Source: Lachnospiraceae bacterium UBA3282 (GTDB lineage: Bacteria > Bacillota > Clostridia > Lachnospirales > Lachnospiraceae). From it: a stretch of DNA of 52,669 bases. Within the stretch, counting starts at the first letter, position 1. Each line of letters begins with the position of its first letter. The notes under the pieces are model-generated. The model had not been told where the DNA came from and searched no databases. It saw only the letters and a list, made by a program, of their open reading frames with translations. Location of the stretch: positions 1 through 52,669 of the forward strand of contig DETS01000101.1 of assembly GCA_002361735.1 (NCBI GenBank), given 5' to 3'. Position numbers and translations under genes: made by a program. Shown piece by piece: positions 8,341-17,716 of this stretch.

Positions 8341-10368
8341 CTACCTCTTAAATAAAGAGGAAAAGAAGTTTCGGATTGGATGGGATTCCTGGCTGATCGT
8401 AACCTGCTCCTCAGTCAATTCATCGTTCCCACTAACAGTAGGCTTTTCTTCGGGTGGCGTTCCCGTCTCCCCTCCTTCACCATTTTCATCCTCTTTCGGC
8501 TCAAGCACAATGTTGACAGGCTGCATATGTTCTTCTACGTTGAGATCCTGCGGTCCATATGTCTCAAATCCATCAGCCTTTACTTCTATCTTATGTATTC
8601 CACAAACTAGTTTGATCGTTGCATCACTGCTGTAGGTCGCGCTGCCATCTATCGTAATCGTTGCGTCACTTGGTGAAATATGGAACGAAACTTCTATCAT
8701 CCTCTTTAAGTCAAAGGACTTAATCTGCTCTCCCGATGCGACTTGAATCGTTTCCTCGATTGTTTGATAGCCCTCCTTCTCAATACGCACCGTGTGCGAA
8801 CCACAGCTTAACTCTACCGCACTGCTGATATCTACCTGCGTTCCGTCCACACTAACGATCGCATCATTCGGTGTAATGCTGAAAGTGACCTCACCCGGCG
8901 CCTCCGGCGGCGGTCCTAACGTCGTTCCTGAACTGCTGGAAGGATTCTTATTATCCTGACTTCCGCCGTTATTGGACCCGCCTTCCTTTTCCAGATCGGA
9001 GAAGGAATAGGTCTCGTCCCTGCTGTTATTTTCCAGATAAATCGTATAGCTCTTTGTCTTATAGCCGGTCTTTTTCAGGGTAATTTCATGTCTGCCCGGA
9101 GACTTTGTAAAGCGGACCGGAGCAACCCCCACATAATTGCCATCCAGGAATACTTCTACTCCCTTAGGCGAATCCACATACACCTTATTATTATTGGAAG
9201 ACGTCAACGCATTCTGGCTCAAGGTAGAGAGATCATTCCTGCTGATGCTGTTCCTGCTGACAGAATCAAACGTATCCTGCCAGGGAATGCGCTCCGCAGT
9301 GTTGCTGCTGACAGAAGAATCTCTACCATTTGATTTTCGCGTCTCCTCCAACGTAAAGGAAATTGCGGCGCGCTCCGATCCCACCTGAATATATTTCGTA
9401 AGCGTATCGTAACCGCTCGCTTCTATCACAACCTGATGAATACCATAACGCAGCTCCACTGCAGTTTTGGCTTCCACAACATTCCCATCCACACTGATCT
9501 TTGCGCTCTCGGGTGTCACCTCAAAGAGGATGATGCCGGTCTTGTCCTCCGCAATCTCCACATCACCCACATCAAGCAGTACCTCTTTCCCTCTCTCTAC
9601 CGTGATTTCTTTTACACAACCGACACCGTGATTGTCTAACACCACCTGATAGCTTCCCTCCGGCACGGTTAAGAGCATGTCCTCCGTAATCTGACGAATC
9701 ACGCGGTTGCCCACTTCGATCCAACCGCCCAGGACAGGCTGATCGTTTTTCAATCGCAAATAGCCGTGCCCCTTGTCGACTTTGACGCTATAAATCTTAT
9801 GGTCAATACCTGAAATGGTAACTTCATCCTGACTCACCACTTCCTCCGTGCCCATGCGGCGTCCGTCCGACAAGACCACCACACCCGCAGGCAGAGAATA
9901 AGTCTGGGAACCGATGCTGGCAGTCCTGTTGGCTCCTGCCAGGTCATAATTGCTCACACCGTCATACACCCAGGCTTTCGGGCTTTTCTGGATGCTTGCC
10001 AGTTTCTTTTTCCCTTTCAAAAAGGTAACATCTACAATATCACCTTCTTTGATCTGGGAAATCGTCATAGGACCTTCATACTTATCTTTTACATAAGTAG
10101 TTCCGTCATAGTAAAGGGTGTACTGTTTCCCCGTGTCCATATTGATCAGAGACACTGCTTTATTGGAAGCGTCCATAGACAAGACCACCGCAGTGTCCGC
10201 AGAATCATAACTTCCCACTGTGGAAACGGTAAACCCCGTATCCACCACATTTCCTTCCTTATTTTTAGCAACGCCAATATTACTGGCTTCCGAGGTACAC
10301 CCGGTCAAAGTAAGTGCTGCAAGCATCAGCAATGCGACCGCGCTTGTCATTCTTCTGTGCATCCTCAT
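8341..10368 (-). CDS. PEGA-repeat lipoprotein
   Basis: A 675-residue secreted protein with a lipoprotein signal: a basic start, a hydrophobic stretch and the lipobox LTGC with lipidated Cys24. After a beta-rich N-terminal region (about 45-270) it carries four PEGA-like repeats at about residues 281-341, 396-456, 494-555 and 559-623, each with a pattern like SVDG...G.H.V.I...GY. Low-complexity Ser/Asn linkers separate repeats one, two and three, and the tail is acidic and Pro-rich. PEGA domains are found on bacterial surface proteins and may bind cell wall or protein partners; the actual ligand here is unknown. It lies 13 bases from mazG and 21 bases from the CotS-like gene, so co-transcription is likely. 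Confidence 0.85.
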   Translation of the reverse strand: MRMHRRMTSAVALLMLAALTLTGCTSEASNIGVAKNKEGNVVDTGFTVSTVGSYDSADTAVVLSMDASNKAVSLINMDTGKQYTLYYDGTTYVKDKYEGPMTISQIKEGDIVDVTFLKGKKKLASIQKSPKAWVYDGVSNYDLAGANRTASIGSQTYSLPAGVVVLSDGRRMGTEEVVSQDEVTISGIDHKIYSVKVDKGHGYLRLKNDQPVLGGWIEVGNRVIRQITEDMLLTVPEGSYQVVLDNHGVGCVKEITVERGKEVLLDVGDVEIAEDKTGIILFEVTPESAKISVDGNVVEAKTAVELRYGIHQVVIEASGYDTLTKYIQVGSERAAISFTLEETRKSNGRDSSVSSNTAERIPWQDTFDSVSRNSISRNDLSTLSQNALTSSNNNKVYVDSPKGVEVFLDGNYVGVAPVRFTKSPGRHEITLKKTGYKTKSYTIYLENNSRDETYSFSDLEKEGGSNNGGSQDNKNPSSSSGTTLGPPPEAPGEVTFSITPNDAIVSVDGTQVDISSAVELSCGSHTVRIEKEGYQTIEETIQVASGEQIKSFDLKRMIEVSFHISPSDATITIDGSATYSSDATIKLVCGIHKIEVKADGFETYGPQDLNVEEHMQPVNIVLEPKEDENGEGGETGTPPEEKPTVSGNDELTEEQVTISQESHPIRNFFSSLFKR

Positions 10369-10389
10369 GTTTTATTCTTATCCTTTCCT

Positions 10390-11376
10390 CTATGGCGCAC
10401 AGGACGGAAATAAACTTTTCAAAAAGAGTTTCTTTTCTCTTTCCTGTGCAAACAACTTTTCCAGCTTCTCCATATTTCTGCCGGGAATCCAGGCTTTGCC
10501 GCTGTTGTAATAAAAGTTCACGATCTTCCAGAACTTTTCCGGGTAAGCAAAACGAAGATAGAGCTGCCTGTAATCTCCCTCATCCAAAGACCTTACTCCA
10601 TTATAACCCGTAAGGAGCAGATCTCCAAGCGCCTGCGACCAGTTATTTTTTTCCAGAAGCTTTCTCATAAACAGATAGAGATCCCTGACGGGATAGTCTC
10701 TGACGCATTTCTCAAAATTGATGAGAACGCTGCCCTCGTCGGTCTGTATGATATTATGATACTGGTAATCGCCGTGGCACACAATAGGGAACGAAAAAGA
10801 ATCCTCCCCATAGGCATAATACCTCAAATCGCCTGTAATTTGCAAGGCAATATCCAGAAAATAGTCATAATGTTTCATCAAATAGATCTCAAATTCGGTT
10901 TTTTGGCTTTTTTCCCGTAAAAACTTACGGACTTTTTTCAGTTCCCGATTATGTTTCTCATACTCGTTTTCCATGTTAAAAATCGGCTGCTTTTCCAGTT
11001 CAGCGCTTCCTGACAAATCGCTGGCATCGTGAAGTTTCGCCAAAGTTTCCGCCGCCAAAGCACATTCTTTGGCACTTTTATGGTCGCACTCCTTCCCTTC
11101 ACAATAGGTCTTAACAATGTACGCCGTCCTGTCCTGATCCCTGACGATCAATTCATCTTCCTTCGTCCGCAGAAGGGTTTCCACGCGCACTGTACCGCTT
11201 TCACGAATATGCGCAAGCAGATATTCCTGAAAGGCAATCTTCTCCACAGGGCCGCCGTACTCCTTCATAATAAGCAAACCGCGGTCGGAATCGCACAGGA
11301 TCGCCCCACGCCCCTTCCAGGTGCGGCGCACCTCTATCTCATATTGATCCAATAAACTGACAGCTCTGTCATTCAC
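10390..11376 (-). CDS. CotS-like spore coat protein with kinase fold
   Basis: This 328-residue protein resembles the CotS/YutH-type group within the aminoglycoside phosphotransferase-like fold. Seen: KEYGGPVEKIAFQEYLLAHI (N-lobe) and a catalytic-loop-like CHGDYQYHNI, followed by VLINFEKC where active kinases of the fold usually have an Asp. The replacement by Asn in this metal-binding position suggests weak or absent kinase activity, although such changes occur in this coat family. GTG is the start, with GGGGG 7 bases upstream. It lies between cca and the PEGA lipoprotein. Confidence 0.78.
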   Translation of the reverse strand: MNDRAVSLLDQYEIEVRRTWKGRGAILCDSDRGLLIMKEYGGPVEKIAFQEYLLAHIRESGTVRVETLLRTKEDELIVRDQDRTAYIVKTYCEGKECDHKSAKECALAAETLAKLHDASDLSGSAELEKQPIFNMENEYEKHNRELKKVRKFLREKSQKTEFEIYLMKHYDYFLDIALQITGDLRYYAYGEDSFSFPIVCHGDYQYHNIIQTDEGSVLINFEKCVRDYPVRDLYLFMRKLLEKNNWSQALGDLLLTGYNGVRSLDEGDYRQLYLRFAYPEKFWKIVNFYYNSGKAWIPGRNMEKLEKLFAQEREKKLFLKSLFPSCAP

Positions 11377-11434
11377 AAAAATACCCCCTGCCTGATTCTG
11401 ACTGTTACATCATATGAACGGCAGAGGAAATTCA

Positions 11435-12760
11435 TTACATTTCTTTACATATTTTGAGGAGAGTCTCTTTCTCATTCAACGAAGGATCGTCCAACACCCG
11501 CTCTAAAAGCGCGTTCAGTCTCTCCCCGATCTGTTTCCCGGGCGGAATCCCTTCCGCGATCAGGTCGCTTCCCGTAACCGCGAGATCTTTGAGACTGACT
11601 GCATCCTGATTCTCCAAAATCGTCTGATACAATTTTTCTATGTAAGCAACTTTCTCAAGCTTCTCCTTGCGCATATAATCGCTCTGCGCCGCGATATCCG
11701 CCCGCCGCACGGTAAAGATCATGGAAAAGATATCTTCCCCCATACGGTTGATCGCCCTTCTCACGCCCGCCTCGGTCGGCGCGATGTCATAATCATGGTA
11801 GAGCACGAGCTTTGTCACCTTATCGGTGGTATCATTGTCAAATTTAAGACGCCGCATCACCTTACGGGTGATTTTTTCGCCCTCAAAGGGATGTTTTTTA
11901 TTATGCGTCGTACCGTCCGCATCCACCGTCAATGTCTGAGGCTTGCCAATGTCGTGAAAGAGCATTCCCAGGCGCAGCACCTTATCAGGCTCCACAAAGA
12001 GCATCGAGTGGAGAATATGCTCCCCCACATCATAACAGTGATGCTTATGCCGCTGCGGCGTCTCCATGCAAAGGTCAAATTCCGGCAGGATCTGTGCCGT
12101 AATGCCGAGCTCATAAGCTGTCCGCAGGTAATCGGGATGCGGCGAAGTCACCAGTTTTACCAATTCCGCCTGAATCCGTTCCGCACTGATTTTTTGCAGA
12201 TTAGGGGCAAGTAAGCGGATCGCCGCACCCGTCTCCTCCTCAATACAATAGCCGAGCTGCGCGGAAAACCGTACTGCCCTCAGTATCCGCAGGGCATCTT
12301 CATGAAAACGCTCCGCCGCCTTTCCCACACAGCGGATCACACCCGCCTCCAGATCCGCGATGCCGCCGTAGAGATCCACCAAGCCGTCTTTTTCATTATA
12401 CGCCATAGCGTTAATGGTAAAATCCCGCCGCCGCAGATCTTCCCGCAGGCTCGCCGTAAAGGATACCTCGCTCGGATGCCTGCCATCCTCGTAGGCACCG
12501 TCGATCCGATAAGTCGTCACCTCAAAGCCTTCTTTTCCCAAAAGAACGGTCACGGTACCATGCTTGATCCCCGTATCCACCGTTCTTGGGAAAAGGCGTT
12601 TGATTCGGTCAGGTTTTGCCGAGGTGGTGATATCCCAGTCGTCCGGTTCTCTTCCAAGGATAGAATCCCGCACACAGCCGCCCACCGCATAAGCCTCGAA
12701 ACCTGCTGCCTCCAGCGTCTCTATGATCTTTGTCACTTTCTCGGGCAGTTGTATCCGCAC
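11435..12760 (-). CDS. cca: CCA-adding tRNA nucleotidyltransferase
   Basis: The enzyme adds or repairs the 3' CCA end of tRNAs. It is a class II type with the N-terminal motif GGCVRDSILGREPDDWDITT (about residues 27-46), the RRDFTINAMAY motif (about 110-120) and the RFHEDALRILRAVRF motif. An HD domain (MLFHDIGKP, about 265-275) follows, as in many 440-residue Clostridia forms. The start is GTG with GGGAG 6 bases upstream. The two tRNA genes in this window lack an encoded CCA, which agrees with a need for this enzyme. Confidence 0.97.
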   Translation of the reverse strand: MRIQLPEKVTKIIETLEAAGFEAYAVGGCVRDSILGREPDDWDITTSAKPDRIKRLFPRTVDTGIKHGTVTVLLGKEGFEVTTYRIDGAYEDGRHPSEVSFTASLREDLRRRDFTINAMAYNEKDGLVDLYGGIADLEAGVIRCVGKAAERFHEDALRILRAVRFSAQLGYCIEEETGAAIRLLAPNLQKISAERIQAELVKLVTSPHPDYLRTAYELGITAQILPEFDLCMETPQRHKHHCYDVGEHILHSMLFVEPDKVLRLGMLFHDIGKPQTLTVDADGTTHNKKHPFEGEKITRKVMRRLKFDNDTTDKVTKLVLYHDYDIAPTEAGVRRAINRMGEDIFSMIFTVRRADIAAQSDYMRKEKLEKVAYIEKLYQTILENQDAVSLKDLAVTGSDLIAEGIPPGKQIGERLNALLERVLDDPSLNEKETLLKICKEM

Positions 12761-12782
12761 GGGAGTCTCCCTTCCTTTTTAA

Positions 12783-13019
12783 CTAACCGATGCTCGGTCC
12801 TTTGAAAATCTGATTGACATCTTCCAGATGGACATCAGGTTCCTCCTCTTTTGCAAGAGAACCCACCAGCTCCTCCATCTCTCTTTTCGAGAGCACGCTG
12901 CGGCTGCGCTCTACAAATTCTTCTTTTTCGTCGTCCGTCATGTCCACGAAACGGTCCATCGCCGGAAGGTTATTGGCAAACGCCAGTCCCAGACCGATCG
13001 GTAATGTGTTATAATCCAT
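12783..13019 (-). CDS. Small unknown protein (78 aa)
   Basis: I do not recognise a function. The protein is 78 residues, starts MDYNTLPIGLGLAFANNLPA, then has an acidic helix-rich middle (MTDDEKEEFVERSRSVLSK) and a short C-terminal tail. The sequence looks like small proteins that recur in Clostridia genomes, which is an impression and not a search result. The start at 13019 has a near-perfect AAGGAGG site; a longer open frame reaching 13124 has no such site. It sits 22 bases before cca and is preceded by leader repeat copy B. Confidence 0.75.
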   Translation of the reverse strand: MDYNTLPIGLGLAFANNLPAMDRFVDMTDDEKEEFVERSRSVLSKREMEELVGSLAKEEEPDVHLEDVNQIFKGPSIG

Positions 13020-13024
13020 CGTTT

Positions 13025-13062
13025 TCCTCCTTATCAGCGCATCAACGTGATGTTTCAACCTT
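13025..13062 (-). promoter_or_regulatory. Leader repeat copy B (before the 78-aa gene): UGAU hairpin
   Basis: Minus strand: TTGAAACATCA, CGT, loop TGAT, GCG, a bulged C, then TGAT, followed directly by AAGGAGG. The inner stem CGT/GCG contains a G-U pair and differs from the CAC/GTG of copies C and E and the GTC/GAC of copy F, while the TGAT loop, the bulge and the ATCA/TGAT closing stem are kept. Confidence 0.65.
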
Positions 13063-13134
13063 TTTACAGGATTGTTTTTCACTTTCAGCATGTCCGTTAG
13101 GAGGAAAAAATATTCTGTCAGCAAATCAAATGAT

Positions 13135-15372
13135 TCAGGAAAGCGTCACGAGTCCCCGCAGCCTGATGTCCTCGCAGGACGCGCCCACCAGAATCTCGTA
13201 GTCGCCCGCGTCCGTGATAAATTGATGCAAGTCTGTATCAAAATAAGCAAAATCTTCCGGCTTAAGTGTCAGGCTGACCTTTTTGGAACGTCCCCCGGAA
13301 AGATTGACCTTCGCAAAAGCCTTTAGCTCTTTGTCGGGTCTGTCCACTTTCGGCGCTATGGGCGCCACATATACCTGAACGATCTCCGCCCCGGCGCGTC
13401 TTCCGATATTTTTGACCGAGAAAGTCAATTTAACTTCCCGCTCTTTTTCCACTTTCAGTTTGAGATCCTTATACTCAAATCTGGTGTAAGAAAGCCCATG
13501 TCCAAAGCAGAAGGCCGGTTTGATCCGCTGTCTGTCAAAATAACGGTAGCCGCAGTACAGACCTTCTTCCAATGTGATCTGATCCTCTATCCCAAACTGC
13601 CCGCTCTTTGCAGTCACGCAGTCCTCGTATTTTTCAGGGAAAGTTTCAGCCAGCTTTCCGGAAGGGTTTACTTCGCCAAAGATAACTTTGGCAAATGCGG
13701 TCCCCGTCTCCATCCCCGCATAGTAACTCCACAAAATCGCCTGTGCCTGATCCCGCCAAGGCATCTCCACGGGCGAACCGCCCACAAAGGTAATGATGGC
13801 ATCCTTCCTGACCTTCAAAAGCTCCTCAATCAGAAGATCCTGCTCATAAGGCAGCTTCATATCAGGTCTGTCAGAGCCTTCACAGTCATAATCATGATTT
13901 AAGCCGCCCACAAAGATCACCGCGTCGGCATCCTTTGCCAGCGCGAGCGCCTGTTCAAAGAGCGCCGGATTCTTCTCGTGAATCTCAGCCTTATCCTTCT
14001 CTATCTGCGCAAGCCGCTCCTGTTCCATCTTCTCATGATTCTCGTTGTCGTTCATCACGTTTCTCTGCAGCTGTCCCACAGTCGTATTTTTCAAATCATC
14101 CAGACTCGTCGCCTGCCAGTTCATCTCGAAGGTCTTCGGCTTTACCGGCACATGGTATCCCGGTGCATATTCCACTTTGACATTGCCGCCCAGATACATT
14201 TTAAGCCCTGCAAGCGGGCAGATTTCATAGAGCGCTTTGATCTCCGCGCTGCCGCCGCCGTCAGCGTGCAGCTTCGCCGCATTAGCGCCGATCACCGCCA
14301 GTTTTTTGATCTTTTTCGCATTAAGAGGCAGAGTACGGTTTTCATTTTTTAACAGCACCATGGACTGCTCCGCCGTGCGCAGGATCGCTTCACGACTGGC
14401 GGGAGCGTTGTACGCACCCTTTTCTCTGCTGTCTTTTTTCGGTCCGATCATCTTCAGGCGGTACATCATGCGCAGCAGGTTTCTCACCTTGGCATCTACT
14501 GCGCTCTCGGGCACCTCGCCTCTTTGGATCAGTTCTTTCAAGGGACTCGCCAGCATATAGTCGTCAAAATCAGGGAAAACAGACATCTCCAGATCCATAG
14601 AGCATTCCGCCGCTTCCTTCGTGTTGTGAACGCCGCCCCAATCGCTGATCACCGCGCCGTCATATCCCCACTCCTCCCGCAGGATACGGTCTAAAAGTGT
14701 CTTATGCTCACAGCAGTAAGAACCATTTATCTTATTATAAGCACCCATGATGGAATAGGAGCCCGCCTCCTGCACTGCTGCCTGAAACGCAGGCAGATAA
14801 AGCTCATAAAGCGTCCTCTCGTCGATCGTCTCATCTACGACAAGGCGCCCCGTCTCCTGCACATTGGCAGCAAAGTGCTTCACACAGGCGGCAACATCAT
14901 TTTCCTGTACGCCTTTGATAAACGGCACTGTCAAAGCCTTGATCAAGCAGGGATCTTCGCTCATGTACTCAAAATTCCTGCCGCAGCGGGGATCTCTCTT
15001 GATGTTGATGCCGGGCGCTAAGATCACGTCCTTGCCCCGTCCCCTTGCTTCCGTTCCCAGCACATAGCCCATATCATGCGCCAACGCCGGATTCCAGGTA
15101 GACGCCAGCGCACTGTTGCTCGGCAGATAAGACACCATATCGGCATTGTTGCCTGCAGGAATCCATCTATCGTCCATAAATTCCGCGCGCACGCCCATCG
15201 GTCCGTCCGAAGTTACGATCGCAGGAATCTCCAGACGCTCCACCGCTCCCGAAGCAAACAACGCCGCGCCGTGGATCATGGTCAGCTTTTCCTCTAATGT
15301 CAGTTGTTTGACCAGTTTCTCGATCTCCTTCTCTCTCCTCTTTTCGCTGCTCTTTTCTTCCTGCTTCATCAT
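13135..15372 (-). CDS. GH3 beta-glucosidase (cytoplasmic)
   Basis: A glycoside hydrolase family 3 enzyme of 745 residues, cleaving beta-linked glucosides or related sugars from the non-reducing end. Seen: the N-terminal TIM-barrel signature VTSDGPMGVRAEF, the KHFAANVQE and RTLYELYLPAFQ motifs, the nucleophile region GAVISDWGGVHNT (Asp of SDW), the second alpha/beta domain with VIFVGGLNHDYDCEGSDR, and a C-terminal fibronectin type III-like domain. There is no signal peptide, so substrate must be imported. The start at 15372 uses GGAGG 10 bases upstream; the frame extends to 15390 without a site. GH127 follows upstream in the same direction with a 68-base gap. Confidence 0.93.
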   Translation of the reverse strand: MMKQEEKSSEKRREKEIEKLVKQLTLEEKLTMIHGAALFASGAVERLEIPAIVTSDGPMGVRAEFMDDRWIPAGNNADMVSYLPSNSALASTWNPALAHDMGYVLGTEARGRGKDVILAPGINIKRDPRCGRNFEYMSEDPCLIKALTVPFIKGVQENDVAACVKHFAANVQETGRLVVDETIDERTLYELYLPAFQAAVQEAGSYSIMGAYNKINGSYCCEHKTLLDRILREEWGYDGAVISDWGGVHNTKEAAECSMDLEMSVFPDFDDYMLASPLKELIQRGEVPESAVDAKVRNLLRMMYRLKMIGPKKDSREKGAYNAPASREAILRTAEQSMVLLKNENRTLPLNAKKIKKLAVIGANAAKLHADGGGSAEIKALYEICPLAGLKMYLGGNVKVEYAPGYHVPVKPKTFEMNWQATSLDDLKNTTVGQLQRNVMNDNENHEKMEQERLAQIEKDKAEIHEKNPALFEQALALAKDADAVIFVGGLNHDYDCEGSDRPDMKLPYEQDLLIEELLKVRKDAIITFVGGSPVEMPWRDQAQAILWSYYAGMETGTAFAKVIFGEVNPSGKLAETFPEKYEDCVTAKSGQFGIEDQITLEEGLYCGYRYFDRQRIKPAFCFGHGLSYTRFEYKDLKLKVEKEREVKLTFSVKNIGRRAGAEIVQVYVAPIAPKVDRPDKELKAFAKVNLSGGRSKKVSLTLKPEDFAYFDTDLHQFITDAGDYEILVGASCEDIRLRGLVTLS

Positions 15373-15440
15373 TTTACCGTTTCCTCCCATCTGCTGTTGT
15401 TATGATTTCTTTTTTTTACTTTCTTTGGGGTAATTTTTGA

Positions 15441-17378
15441 CTAATCCCTCTCCGGAATCCATACCCTCATCTGGTTCAAACCCCGATTTGCCCAAGTATA
15501 ATAAGGAACCAGCGTCACCTGACAGGGCTGTATCTTTTGTCTGTCAAAACTGTAAAGTTTTTCGTTCACCGTTTCCCGATACCCTTCCGCAAACAGTTTC
15601 CGAATCCCAAAAAGCTCGTCCGGCAGATACTCGCTCACTTTGACCTCTCCATCCCTTTTCAGGCTGAGAGAAAGGACATCGTTTTCATTATCCACGCCCT
15701 CTGCACAATAGATGAGCGGTCCGCACTGCAGCGCTGCTTTCCCTGTGTTTGCGGAGACGCGGCTGCTGGTATACACCCGTTTTACTGCCATATCAAATTC
15801 CACCGTAATCACATCGTCCGCTGTATACTCGCCTTTGATGTATGCGTAACCGTCTTTTCTTTCACAGTCTGCCGCTTTTCCGTTCAGGCAGATCTTCGTT
15901 TCTCTGCTCCAGGCGGGGATGCGGACTGCAAGGGACACTTCCATGCGCTCCCGTCCTTCCTGCGGCATAAAGCGGTATTCTACTTTATTGTCATACGGGT
16001 ACTCTGTGTGCAGCGTCACCTTACCGCCAAAATACTCGGTCACATCAAGCGTTCCTGCCACAAACAGGTTAGAAAACAGCGTTTTCCCGTCCACATGCCA
16101 GGCGTACTCCGCCACGGAACCTAAAAGTCTTGCCACATTGGGTGGGCAGCAGGCACAGGTAAACCACTTCGGTCTCACCGGCAGCGCATGTTTATGTGTC
16201 TGCGCCTCCCCGGAAATGCCCGGCAGCGCCTCCAGCGGATTGACATAGAAAAACTTCGTGCCGTCAAGCTGCATTCCTGCCAGTACACAATTATAAAGTG
16301 CCCGTTCCATCACATCCGCATATTTGCCGTCGCGTTCCAGATAGAGCATCTTATTGGAAAAAAAGATCAGGCCGATAGCAGCGCAGGTCTCCGCATAGGC
16401 TGTATCATTGGGAAGATGGTCGTCCTTTGTGAAAGCCTCTCCTTCGTAGGCGGAACCGATCGCGCCCGTCACGTACATCCTGTGCTGCGTGATATTATTC
16501 CAAAGCGTCTTGCAAGCCGCCGTAAGCTCTGCATCCTTCATTTCCGCAGCAGCGTCCGCCATCCCCGTGTAAAGATAGACCGCTCGCACGGCATGCCCCA
16601 CCGCCTTCTCCTGCTGCCGCACCGGCGCAAAGTTTTGGTTATACTCTTTATCCCCAACATTATTTCCCCATACGCGCCAGGGATTTTTCTCTACTTCTTT
16701 CTTATAATAATCAGGATCGACACCGCGCACATTGATGAAATGCAGCGCAAGCTCCCGATACTTCTCGTTGTTGGTACAGCGGTAAAGCCGCATCAGGGCA
16801 AGCTCGATCTCCGGATGTCCGGGATAGCCCTGTGCCCCCTCGTCGATAAAGTGGCGGTAAATATGGTCCGCCATAGCGCACATGATCTCCAAAAGGCGTT
16901 TTTTGCCCGTACATTCCGCGTAAGCCACCGCCGCCTCGATCATATGCCCCGCACAGTAAAGTTCATGCGCCTCATGCAGATTTGTCCATCGCTTGTCGGG
17001 CTCCTTCACCGTAAAATAGGTGTTGAGATAGCCATCCTTATGCTGCGCTTCCCCAATCAGCTCTATGATCTCGTCGCAGCGTCTCTCCAATTCCGCATCA
17101 GGACTCTGTGCCAAGCAGTATGCCGCCCCTTCCAGCCACTTTGCCACATCGCTGTCCTGAAACACCATGCCGTAAAACTCTCCGTCACAGCTCCCTGTTT
17201 TTAACTTTTGCGCCGCCATACGGAAATTTTCGATGCAATGGCTCTTTTCCGCGCCCTCGATTTGATCGTTCAGCGCCCGCTCCTGATAAGGCAGCACCAC
17301 GTCCTTTACCAGCTTCTCATATCTGCCAAAAAATCCTTCTCCTACCGTAAAATCCTTAACCAGTTTCAAATCACCCAT
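15441..17378 (-). CDS. GH127 beta-L-arabinofuranosidase
   Basis: This 645-residue protein belongs to glycoside hydrolase family 127, which removes beta-L-arabinofuranose from plant arabino-oligosaccharides. Conserved positions of the zinc-thiolate active site are visible: Glu330 and Cys332 in ETCAAIGLIFFSNKML, and the cysteine pair Cys410-Cys411 in CACCPPNVARLL, the first of which would be the nucleophile by family knowledge. No signal peptide is present. The start at 17378 has GGGAGGG 7 bases upstream and the protein core begins there; an open frame extends to 17435. Together with the GH3 gene downstream it points to use of imported plant glycans. Confidence 0.92.
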   Translation of the reverse strand: MGDLKLVKDFTVGEGFFGRYEKLVKDVVLPYQERALNDQIEGAEKSHCIENFRMAAQKLKTGSCDGEFYGMVFQDSDVAKWLEGAAYCLAQSPDAELERRCDEIIELIGEAQHKDGYLNTYFTVKEPDKRWTNLHEAHELYCAGHMIEAAVAYAECTGKKRLLEIMCAMADHIYRHFIDEGAQGYPGHPEIELALMRLYRCTNNEKYRELALHFINVRGVDPDYYKKEVEKNPWRVWGNNVGDKEYNQNFAPVRQQEKAVGHAVRAVYLYTGMADAAAEMKDAELTAACKTLWNNITQHRMYVTGAIGSAYEGEAFTKDDHLPNDTAYAETCAAIGLIFFSNKMLYLERDGKYADVMERALYNCVLAGMQLDGTKFFYVNPLEALPGISGEAQTHKHALPVRPKWFTCACCPPNVARLLGSVAEYAWHVDGKTLFSNLFVAGTLDVTEYFGGKVTLHTEYPYDNKVEYRFMPQEGRERMEVSLAVRIPAWSRETKICLNGKAADCERKDGYAYIKGEYTADDVITVEFDMAVKRVYTSSRVSANTGKAALQCGPLIYCAEGVDNENDVLSLSLKRDGEVKVSEYLPDELFGIRKLFAEGYRETVNEKLYSFDRQKIQPCQVTLVPYYTWANRGLNQMRVWIPERD

Positions 17379-17503
17379 TGCTTTACCCTCCCTTTTCCTA
17401 TACACCCCTTTTGCTGTTCGTAAAAAAGTAACCATATACAGTTTATCATACCATAAAATTCCTCTAAATAGGGAAGATAAACAAAATTATTCGCTCAGAA
17501 ACA

Positions 17504-17533
17504 TTGACAATACCCTTACGAATGTTGTATCAT
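17504..17533 (+). promoter_or_regulatory. Promoter of tRNA-Pro
   Basis: TTGACA (17504-17509), an 18-base spacer and TATCAT (17528-17533) lie just before the tRNA gene, giving a start about 10 bases before the mature 5' end. Confidence 0.75.
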
Positions 17534-17550
17534 CATAGTTGTTCATAAAG

Positions 17551-17624
17551 CGAAGCGTGGCTCAGTTTGGTAGAGCGCTGCGTTCGGGACGCAGAGGTCG
17601 CAGGTTCAAATCCTGTCGCTTCGA
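17551..17624 (+). tRNA. tRNA-Pro (anticodon CGG)
   Basis: A full cloverleaf is visible: acceptor CGAAGCG/CGCTTCG (7 bp), D arm with AGTTTGGTAG, anticodon stem CTGCG/CGCAG with loop TTCGGGA (anticodon CGG), and T arm with GGTTCAAATCC. The discriminator is A. No CCA is encoded. Confidence 0.97.
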
Positions 17625-17637
17625 CTCATAGAAAAGG

Positions 17638-17675
17638 CGAAAACATCAGGTTTCTTGAAAATCTGGTGTTTTTCT
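17638..17675 (+). terminator. Terminator after tRNA-Pro
   Basis: AACATCAG and CTGGTGTT form an 8-bp stem with one G-U pair, followed by TTTCT. It lies 15 bases after the tRNA and before the CmpB-like gene. Confidence 0.75.
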
Positions 17676-17716
17676 ATTGATAGAATAATATACCCAAAAT
17701 CGGATATTCTGAGAGC

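Noticed and set aside
16188..17204. 338-codon plus-strand open frame opposite the GH127 gene
   Set aside because: Composition is that of an antisense frame of a GC-rich gene; the opposite strand encodes a clear enzyme.
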